A stretch of 64,000 nucleotides of DNA. Origin: Lepturacanthus savala (taxonomy: Eukaryota; Chordata; Actinopteri; Scombriformes; Trichiuridae). Shown here piece by piece: positions 47,401-58,769 of this stretch. The number at the start of each line of letters is the position of its first letter. The stretch's first letter is position 1. The translations under genes were made by a program, and so were the position numbers. The stretch is taken from the NCBI GenBank assembly GCA_030544235.1, contig CM060470.1, positions 6,946,856-7,010,855 of the forward strand, given 5' to 3'. The notes beneath the pieces were generated by a model. It did no database searches. It saw nothing but the letters and a program-made list of their open reading frames with translations, and had not been told where the DNA came from.

Positions 47401-47740
47401 GCGAGTGTAACTATGTGCTCATGTGGGTCCGCGGCGTTTTTAACGAGCTATTTAGTCTCACGGTCTTAAAAGTACGATTTTCTTAAAACAAGTTAAAAAC
47501 AACAGATGGGATGAGGTAATTCATTTCTTTTACAGTAACACGAAAAACATGAGGAAAAGAGTCTTTATCTAGATATTATAGGCAGGTTATTTACTGCAGT
47601 ATTTGATCCTTGAATCCCATTGGAAACAAATGAGATCATTTTCATAAACATGCCGGGAGAAAAGAAGATTTCGTTTAAGAAAGATATGTCTTCCAACACA
47701 TGTATCAATCCCAACACAGCCATACAGTTACTTATGGAAA
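44440..47740. other. Gene-less stretch with short simple repeats
   Basis: CT-rich run at 45100-45135, CA tracts at 46550-46576 and 47206-47235. The frames over 44966-45471 and 46662-46947 have no recognisable protein content. 45480-46140 is AT-rich. Confidence 0.5.
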
Positions 47741-47744
47741 CGGT

Positions 47745-48010
47745 TAATGTAGTTTTAAGGTACCTGTACTTTGCTTTACATTTACTTTAAACTGCTACTA
47801 TGCTACTTTTTAGAAGGACATGTGATCCCCTTTTATACATTTATATTTTATTCAACAAAAATATATGTTCTGCTTATAAAATATAATGCACTGTTATAGA
47901 TTAAAGTAGCAAACAGTATATAAAAGTGATCAAATTAGCTCCTGATTTACCAGCCACAACATTAAAATACTGCTTAGAAATTACCAGTAATAACAATCCA
48001 ACAATATATG
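47745..48010 (+). mobile_element. Diverged 'AGTGGTGGA' transposon, copy 3 (uninterrupted interior)
   Basis: AAGGTACCTGTACTTTGCTT, CTATGCTACTTTTTAGAAGG, ATAGATTAAAGTAGCAAACA and CAGTATATAAAAGTGATC follow the order of the family seen at 6899 and 12650. The nested element is absent at the equivalent site. Both termini are lost or too diverged to see. Confidence 0.6.
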
Positions 48011-48124
48011 AAATAATACATAGAACAGTTCTGCAGAATGAGTTTTTATGCCTCGTACTTCTTTTTTAAACGATTGGATTATTTTTTGGTAATTTTAAAC
48101 TGTGGTTTTGTTATATTTACTTAA

Positions 48125-48360
48125 AGTTCCCTCCACTCAAAATGTGTTTTGCTTATTCTGACTCCAGTTGGATGTTTGCACTTCACTGCAGGATGATGCA
48201 TGTGCAGAGACTCACACTAGAAGGCTGTTTTCACTTCTATCTGCTGAAAAAAGGGAAGTTTTCTCATTGCTCATCGAAAAATCTCCAGTTAAGACACTGA
48301 TTTACAAGCATGATTTGTGACATCACAACTAGTTTGGAGCCAGTCGTGGCCCACCATGCA
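48125..48360 (-). repeat. Dispersed repeat, inverted partner of 15480-15680
   Basis: Read on the - strand it contains CTGGCTCCAAACTAGTTGTG, ATGTCACAAATCATGCTTGT, CAAACATCCAACTGGAGTC and TTTTGAGTGGAGGGAA, collinear with the + strand at 15480-15680. Non-coding. Confidence 0.65.
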
Positions 48361-48488
48361 ACGTTCACAAGTGCGATGTGGAAACTTGAAGTTTGCAGTG
48401 AGAGTTGTCTATCAGCTAAACATTTGAAATGAATAATATTGACATATATTAGATTCAGATTCTGTTTTTTCTTATTGCTTTTAATAAG

Positions 48489-48518
48489 AAGTTGCCGAGT
48501 TTTCAAATTCGGCAACTT
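48489..48518. repeat. Short strong hairpin
   Basis: AAGTTGCCGAGTTT and AAATTCGGCAACTT pair over 14 positions with one G-T mismatch and a 2-nt loop. Too short for a microRNA precursor; possibly a cruciform-prone palindrome. Confidence 0.7.
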
Positions 48519-48759
48519 AACTTTTATGTGGAAAATCAGACTTATATTATTATATTTATTAATAAGTATTTGTCTTAATATATGTGTGGAGGGGATCTAA
48601 ATAAAGCCTCTAAATACTTCATCCAACTTATAACTGCATTTATTTTGTATCGTTTTAAAATCAAAGCATGTTATAATGTTCCATTCATTTACACACGCAC
48701 AAACACACACACAAACACACACACCCACACACATATGGCAGCAAAAATAGCATGCAAGG

Positions 48760-48845
48760 TGCAGGCCTGACCATTGGGAGCAATAGACGGTTCAGTGTCT
48801 TGCTCAAGGACACTTCAACATGTGGAGGGAACTGAACCTTTAATC
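48760..48845. repeat. Fragment of a 'GTGTCTTGCTCAAGGACAC' dispersed repeat
   Basis: GTTCAGTGTCTTGCTCAAGG followed by ACACTTCAACATGTGGAGGG matches a segment that recurs widely in fish genomes. Only the core survives here. Confidence 0.6.
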
Positions 48846-49724
48846 CAATAATAATTACAGTTATTTTTCATAGTAATATTTTACACACAAAACATCATTT
48901 TACTAAACTACCCGTCCATATGATAATATCAGCACCTCTCAATGACAACATGGAATACATCATAGAACGATAGCATCCGGTTTAGATTCATGTGTGTTTA
49001 CTTAAATAAATTAATTTAATTTGCAACTTGGAGCGCACATTATATTTCCAGTGGCTCCAGCGCGTCATTTCCCTCCCGCCCGTTGTTCACGAGGAGCTCC
49101 GGGTCTTATCAGAGGGGCTATCTGAGCGCTGCGTGCCCAGGAGAAGAGGCTCGGAGGGGGGGCGGCGGTGGTGGTGGTGGTGGGTGGAAGGTATGACACA
49201 CTGCCTGGTCTGAAGCCCAGACACCCAGCTCCTGTTACCAATGAGAGAGGCATGAAGAGAAAGCACAATGGTGCTGGCAGGCGGGAAAATGGAAGCACAA
49301 GCTGTAGGCCTTTGCATGTACACGTGCTGCAGGTTTTTCTTTTTTTTTTGTTTTACTTGGAGGATCTTTCTCTGTGCAGTTAGCAGGGTTCTCACTCACT
49401 TTTTCACTTTGGGCCCTCGTCTGTGTCTCTTTCTGGTTTGTGGCTGACACTGTAAGTGCCTGTTTGCATGCATTGTATGTGGATGCACATACAATATGTA
49501 TATATATATATATACACATATATATACTCTTGGCTGCTTTTTTCGATTGATATATTTTAGCCTATGGGTGCCCAGGAATGTAGGTCCCCCTATTTGTGTC
49601 TCACAGTTACAAATTGTGCAGACTGTGCTAAAAATCGGCATTTGAACTCGAAAGCCACATTAACAGCGGGAAGTTGTGAGAAAACCATCAAAGGGGAAGA
49701 AAGGAGTAGTTGACAGTTTAAAAA

Positions 49725-49840
49725 AAAAAAAAAGCGAGCGAGCAAGAGAGAGACAGAGAGAGAGAGAGAGAAAGAGAGGGGTCCAGAAAGAAAGAAAGAG
49801 GAGAGGGAGACAGAGCTGGAGGAGAAAGAAGATGTCGAGT
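49725..49840. repeat. Polypurine tract
   Basis: An A13 run leads into GCGAGCGAGCAAGAGAG and about 90 bp of almost uninterrupted purines. An AT/TA dinucleotide patch lies at 49497-49525 and a (CA)n tract at 49963-49984. Confidence 0.85.
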
Positions 49841-50819
49841 CAGAGCGACATGTGTTATTTATTTCCCCGATGTAAACAGAGAGAGAAGGCAGACATAATC
49901 AATAGGAAACTCCAGATTGTAAATAGACGGCTCTAATAGCCTAAACACTGGCCGCTATAGTTACACACACACACACACACACACATATCAGCAGCACTTA
50001 GACTCCACACACAGAGACGAGGAAGGAGGCACTGAAGAGGAGGAGGAGGAGGGGGAGCGGGGATGGATAGACGGAGTATAGGAGGGATGTAAACGCATAA
50101 GGAGTGAGAGAAAAGGGAGAGAAAGAAGGGGCCAGGCTGGGCGGGCCACCCTTATTTACCAATAAAGAGCCCTGATGAGAAGATAAACACACAGGAGACA
50201 GTCTGGGCAGGAGGAGGGAGGGAAGGAGGAGAGGGGATTTGGGCTTTTATCCCTCCACTTTGTTCCAGCGATAAATAAGCGGTAGTGAGGAAAGGAGGGA
50301 AAAAGGTGTGAAGGTTAAGAGTTTGGAGGATTGATTTCAGCTCGCTGTTGATGGAAAAAGTAGATCTCAAATCCCCGGGTCAATTACACGAGAGGCTTCA
50401 TATGTTGGGGAAAAGGTAAAGGACGTGTAAACAGCGGCAGACTCGAATGGCTCAGTGTGTTTTATTACCTGCTCAAAAGATGTATACATGTAAAGCTGCG
50501 CTAATCAGTGTTTCCGTGCTGAACTCAAACGCCTGTGTCATGCCAGCTCACAGCGATGTGGACTCCATCGTCCCCGCTCAGCTCGACATCACGTTCCAGT
50601 GAACTCTTCTGGTTTTATGTCCCACGGCTTTCCCTCTAAGGGTTCCATCTCATTGTTATTTCCAGTAGCTGCCCAGCAACTAAACAGCAGGCAAAGTTAG
50701 CGGTGAATATGGTGGAGTGTTTAGTGGTCAAAGAGCTGGATATTTCCCTCAGGAGGTGGTGGAGATCAAAACAGAGCTAAAAAGAGACCAGCTCATAACA
50801 GAATTGCAAGGTGTTTATT

Positions 50820-51401
50820 AAAGTCATAGCTCAGTGTGACTTTTCTTAGAAACTTTTGAACGGCAGTGTCGCCGAGCTGTTTCCAGACCAGCGGAGCAGA
50901 GCCGTGAGCTGCTCAGCTACTACTGAGTAGCAGCTAACGGTATTATTTGGTTTCTTCACCCAACTCAGCAAATGCACAATCCAGCAACTCCCAAACACTG
51001 CGGTGGACAAGATGTGACCTACACATCCACAAGTCTATGAAACAATAACTCTAACACTATGACACATGAAGCAAATATCAGGACTACTTTTTTTTTCAGT
51101 AATCACTGGGTGGAGTGATACAGCACTGGCACAGGCAGTGCACTGGGTGTGAAGTCCGGCTTTACATGTACCTTGGAAATAGTTCCGTCTCATGACATTC
51201 CATTATTATCTCATAATGTTGTAAATGTGCAGGTCACAACTCGTCCACCACAGGGAGTTGCTGGATTGTTGCCAGTTTGATGACAAACCAAAAAATACCA
51301 TTAGCTGCATAGTAGTCGCGGAGCAGCTCGCGGCTCTGCTCCACTGGTCTGGAAACAGCTTGTATCGACAAAAAAAGATAAAGCACCTATTGCTATGACT
51401 T
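50820..51401. repeat. Large fold-back element (arms about 210-250 bp)
   Basis: The left arm (50820 to about 51070) and right arm (about 51190-51401) are inverted copies: AAAGTCATAGC/GCTATGACTTT at the base, then GCTGTTTCCAGACC, GGAGCAGAGCCG(T/C)GAGCTGCTC, GGTATT..TTGGTTT, CAATCCAGCAACTCC and GTGACCT(A/G)CACAT, with about 120 bp of loop. It has no coding content. The structure fits a fold-back or long-TIR MITE, perhaps two inverted copies of one repeat. Confidence 0.8.
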
Positions 51402-51439
51402 TACGAATCAGGACAATTTTCAAAAATGTTGAATTATCC

Positions 51440-53685
51440 CTTTAAAGCTTGCTTCACTGCCCCCTAGTAGTCAAACATCAAGACTTTTGGTCCTATCTCT
51501 GATGAACCACCACATATTTATTAGCTATAGCCCACTGACTGACTGGTGAGTCAGTTATGACGAACTCATGATGAGCAGCCAAACATTACTGAAACCCACA
51601 GAGCTTTATTTTAGATTCAAAAGATAATAAATATGAAAATAAATGAGAAACTATATATATATAAATACATAGTTGCTGTATTATTCACTCGGATTGGACA
51701 CGACATGAAGCTTCAATGAAGAGTTGGACCAAGCAGAATGAGACCATTAATGTGAAATAAGATTAGTCTGACCTTTTTTCCTAAAGGGAAAATAAAAGAG
51801 AAAGCTGGTGAAGTTATTTGTAGCTGCAGAAGAAGAGAAGAGGCATTGGAATCATTCATTTCTTTGCCTCATAGCTTTTAAAATAGATTGCTTTTGTCTA
51901 AAAGTTCTCATTTAGTCACTCTTCTGAAATCAGTTGATTGAAATTGTAAAGATAACTTTTCCCGATCTTTCCGATATTTCCTGAGGGTTTTCTGCTATCG
52001 CGCTTTCAAAAAGTCTGGAGTAATGTTAAAAAATACATGTATTATATGTGATCGCATTACATTTTTAATTACAACATGTCTGAGGCCGGTACATTCAGAC
52101 TAAACTAGTGAGTAAAATGAGACTAGTCTCATTCAGGACCACAAATTACTGCTAATTTGGTGATATGATTAGAGCGCAAACTTCCCGTAAATATGAGTCT
52201 GATGTTGAACCACTAATTGTTCGCAACAGCTACTCAAAAGGTTATCAGTTCATATTTTGGATTTTTAAAGAACATTCTCACAGATATAGCATTGAGGATT
52301 TTGACATGGTAATGGGAGATCATGAAGTGAGCACACGTGCGATTTGTGTGTTCTTAAATGTGTGTGCGTGCACACATGCGCTCGCGTGTGGTTTTGGTTG
52401 CTCATGCGGTGTCAGAAGTCATCAGGGTGAGGCTGAGCGGCGACCCCATGACCCCCATCAGAGATCAGAAGTGAAGCACTTAGCGGTCGCCCCCTCCCCT
52501 CCCTCCTTCCTTCCTCCACCGTTCACGCAGACAGCCTTCTCTGATTCCACCGCTGCTGCTAATAAAGGCAGCAGGAGACTAATTCAAGTCAACAGTTGAA
52601 GGGGAGTCCTTGGGAGGAGGAGAAAAGTTAAAGGCTATCCTGTCACTCAGCTAGCAGCTCTGCCTTCTTTAAACAATTGATATCATGATGAAAGTGAAAC
52701 AGGAAATTAATTCCAACAGGGCGGCGGGACCAGAGATTCCATCATGCGGCGTGACGAATGGCTGCTGATGTTTGTATGTTAATAGTTTCTGATTCCTTTG
52801 TATTCCTAGAATTACGTATTATATAAAGTGCTTCATCTTTTCAAATCGCAACAGTCTAATAAATTACTTTTACAAGCCTCTGCTGGGATTCTGCTTTGCC
52901 AAGTGGATATACAGGTAGTTAAAAAACACACAGGTTTTCACACAGCACAAAGAGCAGGAATCACACAGAAAAGTCTGGTTAGGTAATATTGCATACTGCA
53001 AAAAACCTCTGAGAGTGCTGTATTAATACTGCGTCTTTACTATTTACTGCATCATGCCCTGCATAGGATGCAGTTTTAATCATCTGTTGTTTTTTCCAAG
53101 TAAACATATTTCAATATGAATCACTTATTGATGTTAACATGATATCTGTCTGGCATTAAAATGTGGAAAAAATGTGAAATAAAATATATAAATACAAAGA
53201 AAAGGGTTTTTTTGTCATTTTGGAGGCAAATAAAGTTAAATAAGTGACCAATATGACTAAAGATTTACTAATAAAATTGCTTGTCATCCTTCAGAGTAAA
53301 GTTTTGTTCAGCTACTAAATATCTTGCCTCAGTATATATTTGTTGCAACCATTTAATATCCAGAGTTGAAGTAAATAGGCAGAATTGCTTGTGTTAAAAT
53401 ACTATATTAGCTGATTTATCTTTTTTTCTGCTTTTTTCCTTTCATAATGACACCCACATCACTCTAAAAACACTCTTATCATACTGATACAGCTCTACTT
53501 TTGGTTGCGTGGCCTCCAGAATTAAATGTCTTGTGGTAGAAATTATGATGAAATTGAAATTGCATAAAAAACATCTGTTTTTAAGTCATTGTCACTAATG
53601 AGCCACCTGCATACTGTACATCAGGGTCACTGTGAGCTAGAGAAAAGAAACAAATCCTCTTCATTTACAGCATAGTCAGTGATTG
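51440..53685. other. Gene-less stretch, nothing recognised
   Basis: AT-rich unique sequence. Positions 52540-52780 are more complex (AATAAAGGCAGCAGGAGAC, CAATTGATATCATGATG) and could be regulatory. The 144-residue frame at 52165-52599 has no recognisable domain. Confidence 0.5.
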
Positions 53686-53689
53686 ATCC

Positions 53690-54100
53690 TCTGCACTGAC
53701 TCATCCTATACACACACGTCAGGACCATCCAGTTGACAGGAGTTTATACCCTGATGTTCATGTATTTGATGCACTAACCTAGTGAGGACAGCACCATTCG
53801 CACTAAGAAAATTCCAGTCTCCTTCCCGGAGGTTGTTGTCTAGAACCATTAATTGCTGGTGCTGCGTGGGACTGTGGGACTTGTTGCTCATTTCCCTCTG
53901 CTGGAATGCCTGCTTCATTAAATTGACTGAGCAGGATGGTTTTTGAGGAAAAAAAGATGATAGTTTCTCAGGGTAATAACAGGCCTCAGGATAAGCTATG
54001 TTTAAGAAGCAACCGCAATGGCTACCCTGTCCTGCACCGCAGCACTCCCATGACCCTGGCTGCTAGGGACGGCACTGGCCAGACACAATTAGTGGTCACA
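53690..54100. promoter_or_regulatory. Candidate conserved non-coding block
   Basis: Complex non-repetitive sequence (53700-53940 and 53995-54100) with AGAACCATTAATTGCTGG and GACACAATTAGTGGTCACAG. The 70-codon - strand frame over 53706-53918 is open but matches nothing I know. Confidence 0.35.
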
Positions 54101-54788
54101 GATACCTAGGTGCGTGTGTGTTTGTGTGTGTGTTTGCATGTGCGGGTGGGTGGATGCTTGCATGCTTGGACGGATGGGCATGTATGTGTGTGTGTGTGCG
54201 TGCACCTACATGTATGCATAGTGTGTGTGTGTGTGTGTGTATTTGTAAGCCCATAAAACCCCACATTCCACATTCAGTATCAGTGTCAGTGGGTGTGTAC
54301 AGCCTACTCGTCTGTTGTCAACGACTGTGTCTACTGTCAACGTGTCCTTAAATAACAGATGACCAGAGTCTTGGTCAGTGGAAAACTATTTGCCGCCTAA
54401 AGATAAAGCGTAATATGGTCAAAATAATGTCACGTGTTGATTTTTGGGTTTTATTTATACCCTGTTGCTTTAAAACTCTCCTCCTACATTCTGGTGAAAA
54501 TGGGATGATTTGACTGATTTTAAATTTGCAGGAAAATCCGATCAAAAACACACCACTCATCTCACTTTTCAAGGACGATGAAACCCAGAAGAAAAGATTT
54601 TTTTTTTATGATTACTCATCATTACCTTGAAATATGTCCTAGTTTCTTGTTGATTTCAGCACTCTGGGTCTTTTGAGTCTTTTTATACCATTCAGTTCCT
54701 CTCATATTAACAAAGGAGAAGAGAAGGACCTAAGTGTATACAATGGGGGACTGATCGGGCCAATTTGGCACTGCAGGAGATTCTAGAG

Positions 54789-54790
<2 letters not shown>

Positions 54791-54838
<48 letters not shown>
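54791..54838. repeat. (GT)24 microsatellite
   Basis: Uninterrupted GT tract; further GT clusters lie at 54115-54135, 54185-54200 and 54222-54241. Confidence 0.95.
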
Positions 54839-54841
<3 letters not shown>

Positions 54842-54899
54842 CGTGCACATGCATTGTATGCATTTGTTTTTACTACTAAGTTAACCAGAGATGTAAAAT

Positions 54900-55930
54900 A
54901 GAGATGAGAAAAATAAAGCATTTGGCTTTATCTTATGTCTCATGTTTGGAAAGGATGATATAAAAGTTATGAATGCAAACATTTCAAGTAATACAAATGT
55001 TTGCTTTTTGGAAACTTTGACTACATTAGCAATGAAATCTCAACTTGCAGCCAGTGCCTGCTGACAGCATGGTTTATCTGCTGGATCAGAATTTGTCTTG
55101 TATCAAGTATCAAGCGGTCTCTGTTAAAGCTTACTGTCACTGAAGTTTATTACTCACTCTTAGACTCTTAGCCATTAACTCAGCTTCTATTATGATGACA
55201 CAATTACACTCTATGATTTGCTTTTGAAGTGAAGGATCCAGTGATCTTTTATCAATACTAAAGTATTAATAATATACATTTTTTGCATGTTTTTTAAAAG
55301 GTAAATGCAAACATTTGCATAAAGCAAGCAAATCTTGTCCACACCCATGTTGATACAACTATTAACACTTTTTAAAATCATTTTTAAAATTGTACCTTTA
55401 TCCTAACGTTTGAACACATAAAAATGTGCCAACTATGAACATTCATGTGATTAATTGTGGTTAAATAAGACTGTAACTCTACCAATGTTATTGATGCTCA
55501 CAATCCTCTGATTTGTCCTATGGTTAAATTTAAACTCTTTCTTGTCTTTATTTTTTTTTCCCACATTCAATTTCCTTTTCTTTTGCAATCCTTCTTTCCT
55601 GTTTCTAAATTTCTCCGAGGCAACCCGTGCTTTAAAAAGAGGTTTGTCCCTACATGTGAGTAAACACTATCATCAAATTATAGGAGTTGCCCGTTGCAAA
55701 TCACTATCTGCGACGTTATTATAAAATCTGTACGGACCGTGTTATTTGAGTGGATTTCGCATTTATTTGAGAATTTCGAAAACCGTCAGATGTGCGTTTC
55801 GGTTTCTGTGAACCGTGTGGAGGCTGGCGAGAGCCTCTGGTTAGCTTCACTGTACCTGCTGGGGACCAACAGGCTCTCTGAGACTCCATGCACACAAACA
55901 GCCAGGCTCCACCACTCTCTCCTCCTCTCT
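54900..55930. other. Gene-less stretch, nothing recognised
   Basis: AT-rich unique sequence with octamer-like words near 55290-55325 (AAATGCAAACATTTGCATAA, a short palindrome). No exon or transposon. Confidence 0.5.
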
Positions 55931-55934
55931 CTCT

Positions 55935-56078
<144 letters not shown>

Positions 56079-56099
56079 CAGTGCATGGCAGTTCTATTG

Positions 56100-58275
56100 G
56101 GGCTCTTCACATTGTCCAGACGGCCCGGTGTCAGGCAGTGAAATGAATGGCTGTTTATATTAGAAGGCTGGTTTAATGAATTAGACCCACAGCTCCTCCG
56201 TGTCAGCACCAGGCGCATACAGACCAGACCCTCTCCTTTCCTCACTCTGCCTCACCCTTTACTCGAGGTGTGGGGGGGGGGTGTGTGTGGGGTGGGGGAC
56301 ACCCTGATTGCGTCCGTCGGGACGGGTGAGTCAAGACGCCCGACGGCGCCCCTCTAAGGACTCCCTGCTTATTTACAGAGGGCATCTGGCAGAGGCTGCA
56401 CATGCACCCTTCCCTCCCCACCCCCTTCTCGTTAACCTCACCCCGTAGCATCTCCCCCATGGTAGCCGAGATGGGCAAAAGCCTGCCTGTTTATATACAT
56501 GTGTGGGAGGGGGGGAACAGAGTGGGGAGGATTACTGAGCAACTTGCACATGTTTGAACAAATATGTATACAACATGAGGTTTGCCACCCAGCCGTACAT
56601 ATATACAGGCCTCCAACGAGACCCACCTCTGTTTCTACTCATTCAGTGTGAGCGGGTCTGTCAGAAAAAAAAAAAAGAGAGAGAGCAAGAGAAAGATAGA
56701 GAGAGAGAGGAGAGGTGGCTGTCAGCTTGCATCGCCGTCACAGGAGCTTCTGATTCGGTGCCTCGGGATAGACAAGGACTAACAGATGGAGGAGAAGAGA
56801 GGAAAGGAAAAGAGGGGAGAGCGAACACGAGAGGAGAGGATAAGACAGCGGTGGAATGGATACCAAGACAAGTTTGTCCCTCAAGTGACTCTTGAGAACT
56901 GTTTGAATAATTTGATGACTTTCGGTGAAAATTTACAACACAATAAAAAAAAGAAAGAAAGAAAATGCACAAAGATACTGCATGGATGTCAAATTCAATT
57001 ATAACAAAAGGAGGAGAAGGAGACATATATTTTATAATCACCGGAGCTTCTTCTCCAGACACATTTAAGCTTGCACGGGAGCAAATCACCTACTGTTTAC
57101 ACACGGTCATATGCTATGAAATGATTCCACCCCTTCTTCCCTTCATAAACCAGTAATCAGCGCTCATCTCCCATCATTTTCTTTTGTTGTCTCCCTTGCC
57201 CGGTCCCTCTCTCCCTTTCGTCCTCATCTCTAATTTACCCAGCATCCTGCAGTGCGCAGGAGCCTCTGAAATTGCCTTTGTCCATTTGCGCACGAGGCTG
57301 GGGACAGTGTGTGTGGTGTCTGTTCGTGTGCGTGTGTGTGAAGGGAGTCTGTAGCAGCGGGGTGGTGGGTTGAGATTGCTATAATCATGGAGTGCTACCT
57401 GTTCATTAAACACACAGTGGGAACCCTGCTTACAGTGTTTAGGAACCAATTAAAGCAGCACAGGCTATTAACATTAGCAACATTAGGTAGAGGAGGTATG
57501 TGTGTGTGCATGTGTGTGTCCTCACCATGCGTCTACGTGTGTGTGAGCGTAGAAAGACGAGGCGTAAGCACCACAATTCAATATACAAATGGTTCGATCA
57601 TTTGCAGAAGCGGTGCCTTCATGAACCAAAGTAAGTCTGACTGCTGGACCGACTTTGTGGCTAACGCAGTTGCGTGCAATCAAGTGAGAAAATAAATGAA
57701 AAGATAGAGTAGTGCGGATGATTCACGATGATCGTTTTCAACTTCGGCAAGTTGTGAATAGCTGTGATTAGAATAGAGTGTCTCAGAAGTTGGCGTGTGA
57801 TTGCCCAGGTAGGGGGGGGGGTGCTACTGCTCAGGCCCGCTGGAACATGAGAGCTCAGGAAGGTGCAACGGTTATTGTAGTGAGTGTAATTACCAACGTA
57901 TGTTTCTCTCCGCTTCACACAATATAGCATGATTAGATGGAGAAAAGCAGAGATAATAGGACAGACATGGGACCTCGATCCTCACGTCCCAGGTCCATGA
58001 AGAAGAATTTGGGGATTCATCCAATAAGAACTGCTTTCCATAGTTGTCTGTTGTAAAATTCTTTTGCTATAAGGTAAAGACCTTCATATCTTATTGCGTA
58101 AAGACTTATGAGTCTACCTGTGCCTCAACCTATCAACCAAGGACATCTGGTTATAGCTTTTCTATCTCTCTGCATATTCATGTAGCCTACCTCTCACTGC
58201 GGATGGGTGACCAGAAGGTCACCCAAGGCTTTCAAAAAACATTTCAGGCAATGCAACCCTAAGAACCTCGATTCA
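56100..58275. other. Gene-less stretch with purine tracts
   Basis: G-rich run at 56268-56295, polypurine tracts at 56666-56717 and 56782-56840, GT clusters at 57305-57340 and 57497-57545, and G9 at about 57813. 57000-57300 is more complex and might be regulatory. No coding evidence. Confidence 0.5.
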
Positions 58276-58279
58276 CTAA

Positions 58280-58765
58280 GAAAGCCTGCATGTGTTCACT
58301 TTCAAAGACCGAAACCTCCTCCTTTGAATACCATGCAATCATGTTTGCTGCCCCCATGAAGTTATTCATGGTTGTCATATACCGCCCATCAGGTGCAAAC
58401 TGGGGAACTTTATAGTTGAACTAGACATGCTACACTCACCCATCCCTGATGATGAATCATAATGGATTGACCTGACTATTCATACTAAAAACAGGTCCGC
58501 ACCACTTCCCAGACACTAAATGGGCGATACTCCTGATGTGATATTGACACGGAACACCCTCAACCCGCCATTTGAAGGCTCCTCTGTGTCATCAGAAGGA
58601 AATTTAAAAAGGAGTTTAAAAACAAGAACAAGCTGCTTTACAGCCCTCTATACAACAACCGATCAATATCCAAAAAAGTTTGCAGTAAACCTGGGTGTCA
58701 TTGATTACCAACTAACCGTTAAGGTTCACATGGCTTCAATTGATTAGTGATATTGATTCCTATAA
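58280..58765 (+). pseudogene. L2-type LINE remnant (endonuclease to reverse transcriptase fragments)
   Basis: One + frame from 58356 reads MKLFMVVIYRPSGANWGTL before a stop; VVIYRPSG corresponds to the V.IYRPPG block of the apurinic endonuclease domain of L2-like LINEs. Another frame (58520-58747) has DVILTRNT, as in the DLIFTRN block at the end of that domain, and then LGVIDYQLTVKVHMASI, matching LGVTIDDQLTFKDHI of the reverse transcriptase. The pieces are in different frames with stops and a large internal deletion, so it is dead. Confidence 0.8.
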
Positions 58766-58769
58766 TCAG

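Noticed and set aside
48489..48518. Hairpin considered as a microRNA precursor
   Set aside because: The stem is only 14 bp with a 2-nt loop, too short for Drosha/Dicer processing.
52165..52599. 144-residue + strand frame
   Set aside because: The composition is inconsistent, it runs into GTG-rich and CT-rich simple sequence, and no domain is visible.
53706..53918. 70-residue - strand frame in a complex block
   Set aside because: No recognisable domain; the block is better treated as a possible conserved non-coding element.
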